A DNA stretch of 9,893 bases from REEB426 sp964551975 (GTDB taxonomy: Bacteria; Actinomycetota; Actinomycetes; S36-B12), in assembly GCA_964551975.1 (NCBI GenBank), contig CAZKFI010000076.1, positions 1-9,893 of the forward strand, given 5' to 3'. Each line of letters begins with the position of its first letter. The stretch's first letter is position 1. Positions 6,108-9,893 of this stretch are shown here, one piece after another. The position numbers and the translations under genes are program-made. Below the pieces are notes generated by a model. That model saw nothing but the letters and a program-made list of their open reading frames with translations, did no database searches and was not told the origin of the DNA.

Positions 6108-7210
6108 GGCTCATCCTCTCTACCGCTATCCAGTTCCCCTCCGACGACGTCCAGCGGATCGAACTCCAGGGGTTCCAGGTCCACCGCGACGATCTGCGTG
6201 CCGTGACTTGCCCCGGTTGCCGCGAGCAGTGGCCGGCCCACGTGGTGTTCACCGTTCCAGGCTCGCAGCACCAACGTGAAGGAGTCCTGTCCACCCGGCT
6301 GCCACTCCCAAGACAGGTGGACCAGTGGCGCCCTGGGCGTTGCCTGTTGACCCAGGGTCACCAAGCTGCGCTGGATTGCCCGCCTCGTTTCAATCGGCAT
6401 GTACAGCCACATGGCGCTGTGCCAGAACAGCGTTACCGCACCGGGCTGCAGGTCCAGGTGCGCCGCGAAGGTGCCGGCATCGCGGCGCTCCACCTGGGCC
6501 GGAATGCGCGCAGCGATCTGTAGTGCGTTGCCCAGTCGAGTGAAGCGTTCGACATCATCGACCCAGATATACGAGCTCAAGGTCAACCGCCCGTCCTGGG
6601 TCGTCGGATCGATTGGGGCGAGATCACAACCCCGACGCTCAATGACCGTTGGCATCGGGCCGGCTTCGAGTTGCGGGTTGCCGGGCAGATGATCGGCTCG
6701 CAGGTTCAAGCCTGCCGAACTGCCGATCTCCAGTAGGCGAACGGGGTGACTCAGGCCGAGATCACGGAGCAGGCTCATCCCACGTCGCAACAGCACCGCT
6801 CGACCAGTCTCATTGGTTTGGGGAACATTGCTCAGACCCAATGCCAACTCACGTGGATGCTCAAGTAATGCGTCGACCACCGCGGCATCAAAAGCCTGCC
6901 AGGCAGCCTGACCTATCGGCGGTGTGCCCCCAAGGGTCGGTAGGTGGATCGCCACCGCGGGTAGCCGCCGCTCCAGTGCCAATCGATGCACCACGGCCAT
7001 AACGCGCAGCCCGATGAGATCACCGAACCGCACTCGCGCAGGTAGTGAATCCGCCAGTACTGACTGGCTCGCCAGTGCGACGGTCTGGCAGATGCGTGCG
7101 GCGATCGGTGAACCGCGGTGGTTGCAGTACTGGCCCTGCCAGGTAAGCGCCTGGACGAGGTCGACCAGGTCGTCATCGGCTGGCCGCTGCACGGCCCTAC
7201 TCTGCTGCAT
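6104..7210 (-). CDS. DUF2332 domain protein with methyltransferase-like motif
   Basis: A 368-residue protein recognisable as DUF2332, a mostly actinobacterial family. It shows the N-terminal helical part (LVDLVQALTWQGQYCNHRGSP, residues 15-35), AVVHRLALERRLPAV, and PTLGG at 91-95. VRLLEIGSSAGLNLRADHL (157-175) follows, then GCDLAPIDPT (194-203), LSSYIWVDDVERFTRL (211-226) and HLSWEWQPGG (298-307). The LLEIGSSAGLNL stretch resembles the glycine-rich SAM-binding motif I of class I methyltransferases, so a SAM-dependent activity is a reasonable inference, though none is established for the family. No signal peptide or membrane segment is seen, so it is probably cytosolic. The start is ATG at 7208-7210 without a ribosome-binding site; it shares a 42-nt divergent region with yhhQ and may be leaderless too (GATAGC six bases upstream, a poor -10). 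Its stop overlaps the thioesterase start, so the pair is translationally coupled. Confidence 0.87.
   Translation of the reverse strand: MQQSRAVQRPADDDLVDLVQALTWQGQYCNHRGSPIAARICQTVALASQSVLADSLPARVRFGDLIGLRVMAVVHRLALERRLPAVAIHLPTLGGTPPIGQAAWQAFDAAVVDALLEHPRELALGLSNVPQTNETGRAVLLRRGMSLLRDLGLSHPVRLLEIGSSAGLNLRADHLPGNPQLEAGPMPTVIERRGCDLAPIDPTTQDGRLTLSSYIWVDDVERFTRLGNALQIAARIPAQVERRDAGTFAAHLDLQPGAVTLFWHSAMWLYMPIETRRAIQRSLVTLGQQATPRAPLVHLSWEWQPGGQDSFTLVLRAWNGEHHVGRPLLAATGASHGTQIVAVDLEPLEFDPLDVVGGELDSGREDEP
6114..6119 (-). promoter_or_regulatory. Ribosome-binding site of the thioesterase gene
   Basis: AGAGGA on the minus strand lies inside the end of the DUF2332 gene, six bases upstream of the thioesterase ATG at 6107. 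It supports that start over the ATG six bases further in. Confidence 0.5.
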
Positions 7211-7240
7211 GCGGTGGCTATCGCGACGAACTGACGCCGA

Positions 7241-7246
7241 TACGCT
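7241..7246 (+). promoter_or_regulatory. Putative -10 element giving a leaderless yhhQ mRNA
   Basis: TACGCT (TAnnnT) ends six bases before the GTG at 7253, the same layout as at the fmdB-type gene. There is no ribosome-binding site between it and the GTG, and a leaderless transcript leaves no room for a preQ1 riboswitch in front of this transporter gene. Confidence 0.5.
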
Positions 7247-7252
7247 CCAGTC

Positions 7253-8005
7253 GTGCCGCAGTCCAGTGATCAGTCGGGTACGTCGAATACGTCAACCCCG
7301 ACGGCAACGGACACCTCTGTGCACTATGCGGCCGCTGCATTGGGGCCGTACCCGGTGCTGGTTGCGGTGCTCTGCTCGGTGCTACTCATCGCCAACATCG
7401 GCGCTACCAAGCTGATTGCCTTCGGACCGATCATCGTTGACGGCGGTGCGTTCCTGTTTCCGTTGACCTACATCATCGGCGACATCCTCACCGAGGTCTA
7501 TGGCTGGCGAGCAGCACGACGTGCCGTACTCACCGGATTCGCCATGTCCATCTTGGCTGCCATCACGTTTTGGGTAGTGCAGATCTCCCCCGCGGCCGAT
7601 GGCTATGCCAATCAGGAGGCATTCGAGGCGGTTCTGGGATTCGTCCCACGCATCGTGCTGGCTAGTGTCTGCGCTTTCCTGGTGGGGCAACTGCTCAACT
7701 CCTACGTCTTGGTGCGAATCAAGGCACGCACCAAGGAACGATTCCTCTGGGCTCGACTCCTGGGATCCACCGCCGTAGGCGAACTCGCCGACACCATTGT
7801 CTTCTGCACCATCGCCTTCGCCGGCATCATTTCCGGCGTCGAGTTCATCACCTACGTCGTGGTGGGTTACGTCTACAAGACTCTCGTCGAGGTCGTGCTG
7901 CTCCCAGTGAGCTACCGCGTCATCGCCTGGATCAAGCGTTTGGAACCGTCCTACGGACTACCCGCCAACGCCAAGCCCATCCGGCCGAGTACTTCCTCCT
8001 TGTAG
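7253..8005 (+). CDS. yhhQ: YhhQ/VUT family queuosine precursor transporter
   Basis: A 250-residue polytopic membrane protein with six hydrophobic segments, around residues 33-57, 66-80, 93-112, 132-155, 175-196 and 198-225. Family marks are ANIGATKLI (47-55), the very characteristic FPLTYIIGDILTEVYGWR (69-86), and GELADTIVFC (176-185) before the fifth helix. In E. coli YhhQ imports preQ0/preQ1, and other members of the family take up queuine. The substrate here is not set by the sequence, but the adjacent tgt makes a 7-deazaguanine very likely. The N-terminal 25 residues are Ser/Thr-rich and unlike the compact E. coli start; the start is GTG at 7253, possibly leaderless, and a shorter start is not excluded. 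The 3' end runs 55 bp into the convergent tgt gene, with the tail NAKPIRPSTSSL encoded there. Confidence 0.92.
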   Translation: MPQSSDQSGTSNTSTPTATDTSVHYAAAALGPYPVLVAVLCSVLLIANIGATKLIAFGPIIVDGGAFLFPLTYIIGDILTEVYGWRAARRAVLTGFAMSILAAITFWVVQISPAADGYANQEAFEAVLGFVPRIVLASVCAFLVGQLLNSYVLVRIKARTKERFLWARLLGSTAVGELADTIVFCTIAFAGIISGVEFITYVVVGYVYKTLVEVVLLPVSYRVIAWIKRLEPSYGLPANAKPIRPSTSSL

Positions 8006-9222
8006 TCCCAGTAGGTGCCCGCTTCAATGGCCAATCGCATGCCCTCGACCAACTGAACAATGAAGTACTCATTGTGAATTGAGGCCAGGGTCGCTGCGAT
8101 CATCTCCTTGGCGCGAAAGGCGTGATGCAGATAGGCCCGGGTGTAGTGGTGACAGGTGTAGCAGCCGCACTCCTCATCGATCGGTGCAAACGCCCTTCGA
8201 TTGGCACTGGCCGTGATGTTGAAGCGGCCGTGCCGGGTATAGATCGCAGCGTTGCGCGCATTGCGGGTCGGGGCCACGCAGTCGAAGGTGTCGGCACCCT
8301 GCTCGACGCCGGTGAACAGGTCAATGGGATCACCGATGCCCAGCAGGTGCCGCGGTGCCGTATCCGGTAACTCCTCGCAGACCCACCGCACAATCGTGCC
8401 GAGTTCGGCTTTCTGGAGGGCTCCACCGATACCGAAGCCATCGAACCCGGTGCCACCGAGACCTTGGCCCTCCGGACCAAGACTGACCAGTCCCCGCGCT
8501 GACTGCCGACGAAGATCCTCGTACTGCGCCCCCTGCACCACACCGAGGAGTTGCTGATACGGCAGCTGGGCCCGTTCAGCGGTCAAGCGTGCATGTTCCA
8601 GCAGGCAGCGCCGCGCCCAATCCTGGGTTCGGGCAACGCTGGACTCCTGGTACCCGCGGGTGTTCAGCAATGTTGTGCATTCATCGAAGGCGAAGATGAT
8701 GTCGGCGCCCAACTGATGCTGCACCTGCATCGATACCTCTGGAGTGAAGCGATGCATGGAGCCGTCCAGATGTGACTTAAATGTGACACCGTCATCATCG
8801 ACCTGCGCCAGACGATCCTTGCCAGCGGCTACGACATCGTCGTGACGAACACCAGCCGATTCCATGGCAATGACCTTCTTGAATCCAACCCCCAGCGACA
8901 GCACCTGGAATCCACCACTGTCCGTGAAGGTCGGCCCCGACCAATTCATGAAGGTCCCAAGACCGCCCGCCTCCTCCACGATCTGAGCCCCTGGCTGCAG
9001 ATAGAGGTGATAGGCGTTGGCCAGCAGCGCCTGCGCTCCCAGCTCAACCATCATCTCGGGAAGGACCGCCTTGACGGTGGCCTTGGTACCGACCGGGATG
9101 AACGCTGGTGTGCGGATCAGCCCGTGCGGAGTGCGCCAGGTTCCGGTGCGACCGAGTACCGGCCTGGAGCTATCGGGTGGTTCAGTCAGGCGCGCTTCGA
9201 CGACGAACCCGGGCTCGCTCAC
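7951..9222 (-). CDS. tgt: tRNA-guanine(34) transglycosylase
   Basis: A 423-residue enzyme that exchanges G34 of GUN-anticodon tRNAs for a 7-deazaguanine (preQ1 in most bacteria, queuine in salvage forms). Visible landmarks are DSGGFQ (D101), FDECTT (D180), VVQG (Q230), GIGGALQK (264-271, substrate loop), and TFDCVAPTRNARN with the nucleophile D314. The zinc site is C352, C354, C357 and H383 (in SIHN), with the same 26-residue spacing as the Zymomonas enzyme. Residues about 113-138 form an insert between DSGGFQVLSLG and the VDDDGVTFKS strand that E. coli Tgt lacks; it is shared by actinobacterial relatives as I recall them. This explains the length, about 45-50 residues above E. coli. The start is GTG at 9220-9222, overlapping the TGA of the lipoprotein gene, so translation is coupled. 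Its 3' end overlaps yhhQ by 55 bp. Confidence 0.96.
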   Translation of the reverse strand: MSEPGFVVEARLTEPPDSSRPVLGRTGTWRTPHGLIRTPAFIPVGTKATVKAVLPEMMVELGAQALLANAYHLYLQPGAQIVEEAGGLGTFMNWSGPTFTDSGGFQVLSLGVGFKKVIAMESAGVRHDDVVAAGKDRLAQVDDDGVTFKSHLDGSMHRFTPEVSMQVQHQLGADIIFAFDECTTLLNTRGYQESSVARTQDWARRCLLEHARLTAERAQLPYQQLLGVVQGAQYEDLRRQSARGLVSLGPEGQGLGGTGFDGFGIGGALQKAELGTIVRWVCEELPDTAPRHLLGIGDPIDLFTGVEQGADTFDCVAPTRNARNAAIYTRHGRFNITASANRRAFAPIDEECGCYTCHHYTRAYLHHAFRAKEMIAATLASIHNEYFIVQLVEGMRLAIEAGTYWDYKEEVLGRMGLALAGSP

Positions 9223-9791
9223 TCCTGCCCGGGCGGGGCGAGCTCGTCGGTTGGTGGGAACTGGTCACGGGCCGGGGCGATCCAGGTGCGCAACGCCTCG
9301 GCAACCTCAGCATCGACCCCAGCGCATTCGTAGACCGAGATATCCAGGAACACCTCGCTCCCCGATTGCACGGTCGCCGCCTCCCCAGTGCCACCGGTGC
9401 ATCCTTCGGTGTCACCACTGACACTCAGCGCCTGCACAGCGGGTAGTCCGTCGGCCAGGGCCGCCCACACCTCGGGCGTTGTCTCGGCAACGCCACCCCC
9501 CAATGCGTCGCCGTAGCTGTCGACGGCGATCTCCGACAACTCCTTGGTCACGGTGAGGGTCCAGCTGCGGTGGTACTGCGGTGGCACCGACGAGTCAGTG
9601 AATCGGTAGGTGACGATGGCGTCGTCCGCCAGTGCCGGAATCGCCTGTGCCGTGGCACTCACGGCGGGGTCGGCTGTCGCGCCGGCTGTCGAGCTGGGTG
9701 TCGAGCTGGGTGCGTCAGTGGAACTGCTCATCGAGCAGGCGGCGAGCAGCGGCAGCAGGATGGCCGCGCTAAGGAGTCGGCGGGTACGCAT
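9219..9791 (-). CDS. Secreted lipoprotein of unknown function
   Basis: A 190-residue protein with a clear lipoprotein signal: MRTRR, a hydrophobic core, and the lipobox L16-A17-A18-C19, so it should be lipidated and anchored on the outer face of the membrane. Residues 20-48 are a Ser/Thr/Ala/Pro-rich linker partly made of a 12-bp tandem repeat. The folded part (50-175) has alternating beta-like segments (IVTYRFTDSSVPPQYHRSW, TLTVTKELSEIAVDS) and two cysteines, C131 and C156, that could form a disulfide. I do not recognise a domain family. The start is ATG at 9789-9791, preceded by CAGAAT five bases upstream, which could be a -10 for a nearly leaderless message. It is followed by tgt with a 4-nt overlap; a functional connection with Q modification is not evident and may be only cotranscription. 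Confidence 0.82.
   Translation of the reverse strand: MRTRRLLSAAILLPLLAACSMSSSTDAPSSTPSSTAGATADPAVSATAQAIPALADDAIVTYRFTDSSVPPQYHRSWTLTVTKELSEIAVDSYGDALGGGVAETTPEVWAALADGLPAVQALSVSGDTEGCTGGTGEAATVQSGSEVFLDISVYECAGVDAEVAEALRTWIAPARDQFPPTDELAPPGQE
9687..9710 (-). repeat. 12-bp tandem repeat, two copies, in the lipoprotein linker
   Basis: CCCAGCTCGACA on the minus strand occurs twice head to tail and encodes a repeated Pro-Ser-Ser-Thr in the linker after the lipid-anchored cysteine. It keeps the frame, so copy-number change would only alter linker length. Confidence 0.8.
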
Positions 9792-9839
9792 GCTGCATTC
9801 TGACGTATCCGCCTCAGCGTCATTGGGCGGTAGGGCATC

Positions 9840-9893
9840 TCATCGACCATGGCGCACCTTCTGGTACCACTCGGACAGTCGTGCCAAGCCCTC
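9840..9893 (-). CDS. Probable C-terminus of a protein (5' end outside window)
   Basis: The minus strand is open from the window edge to TGA at 9840-9842 and encodes EGLARLSEWYQKVRHGR. A Gly-Leu-x-x-x-x-x-Trp-Tyr helix followed by basic residues resembles the end of many NAD-dependent sugar epimerase/dehydratase proteins (GLxxTVxWY), but 17 residues are too few for a family call. It would end 48 nt upstream of the lipoprotein start and could lie in the same transcript. Confidence 0.42.
   Translation of the reverse strand, partial: EGLARLSEWYQKVRHGR

Noticed and set aside
7211..7252. Possible preQ1 riboswitch in front of yhhQ
   Set aside because: Only 42 bases separate the divergent starts, there is no A-rich preQ1 aptamer pattern, and the gene looks leaderless.
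8842..9333. 163-codon + strand frame opposite tgt and the lipoprotein gene
   Set aside because: Antisense to conserved Tgt motifs and spans two real genes; no recognisable content.
9802..9823. Inverted repeat CCGCC...GGCGG upstream of the lipoprotein gene
   Set aside because: Five base pairs with a 12-base loop in GC-rich DNA is expected by chance and has no U-tract.

Overview
The window looks like chromosomal DNA of a high-GC member of the Actinomycetota. The case rests on gene content and style: an Abhydrolase_9-type membrane hydrolase, a DUF2332 protein, the glycine/cysteine-tailed FmdB zinc ribbon and the actinobacterial form of Tgt (long insert after the DSGGFQ motif, GIGGALQK substrate loop). 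It also rests on GTG starts, strong GC bias at third codon positions and start sites that look leaderless. I cannot name genus or order. I see no phage, transposon, CRISPR or integron signature. Gene packing is very tight, with 2-13 nt gaps, 4-nt stop/start overlaps and two convergent 3' overlaps.

Layout. 1-140: C-terminus of an unidentified gene on +, whose TGA directly abuts the stop of a broken EAL-domain fragment on - (141-338). 423-608: a possible small two-helix membrane protein on +, overlapping head-on the tail of a YihY/BrkB membrane protein gene (531-1535, -). 1626-1697: tRNA-Arg(CCG) on +. 1858-2100: a stand-alone 80-residue RodZ-type helix-turn-helix protein on +. 2128-5420, on -: an Abhydrolase_9 membrane hydrolase followed after 2 nt by an o-succinylbenzoate synthase / N-succinylamino acid racemase (menC type). 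5434-5667: FmdB-type zinc ribbon on +, starting 13 nt from the divergent hydrolase. 5676-7210, on -: a DUF2332 protein followed with an ATGA overlap by a hot-dog acyl-CoA thioesterase. 7253-8005: a YhhQ/VUT transporter for queuosine precursors on +. 7951-9791, on -: a lipoprotein followed with a GTGA overlap by tgt. 9840-9893: probable C-terminus of another - strand gene.

How the genes work together. The clearest functional link is yhhQ with tgt: uptake of a queuosine precursor or queuine and its insertion at tRNA position 34. No synthesis genes (queC/D/E/F) are visible here, so a salvage route is the natural reading. The two genes overlap tail to tail by 55 bp. MenC would serve menaquinone synthesis, but its residues match the promiscuous OSBS/NSAR subfamily, so amino-acid racemisation is a real alternative. 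The remaining genes are ordinary envelope, RNA and housekeeping functions. I found no convincing novel multi-gene system; the most useful leads are the Q-salvage pair, the two matching leaderless promoter layouts, the EAL remnant and the OSBS/NSAR assignment.
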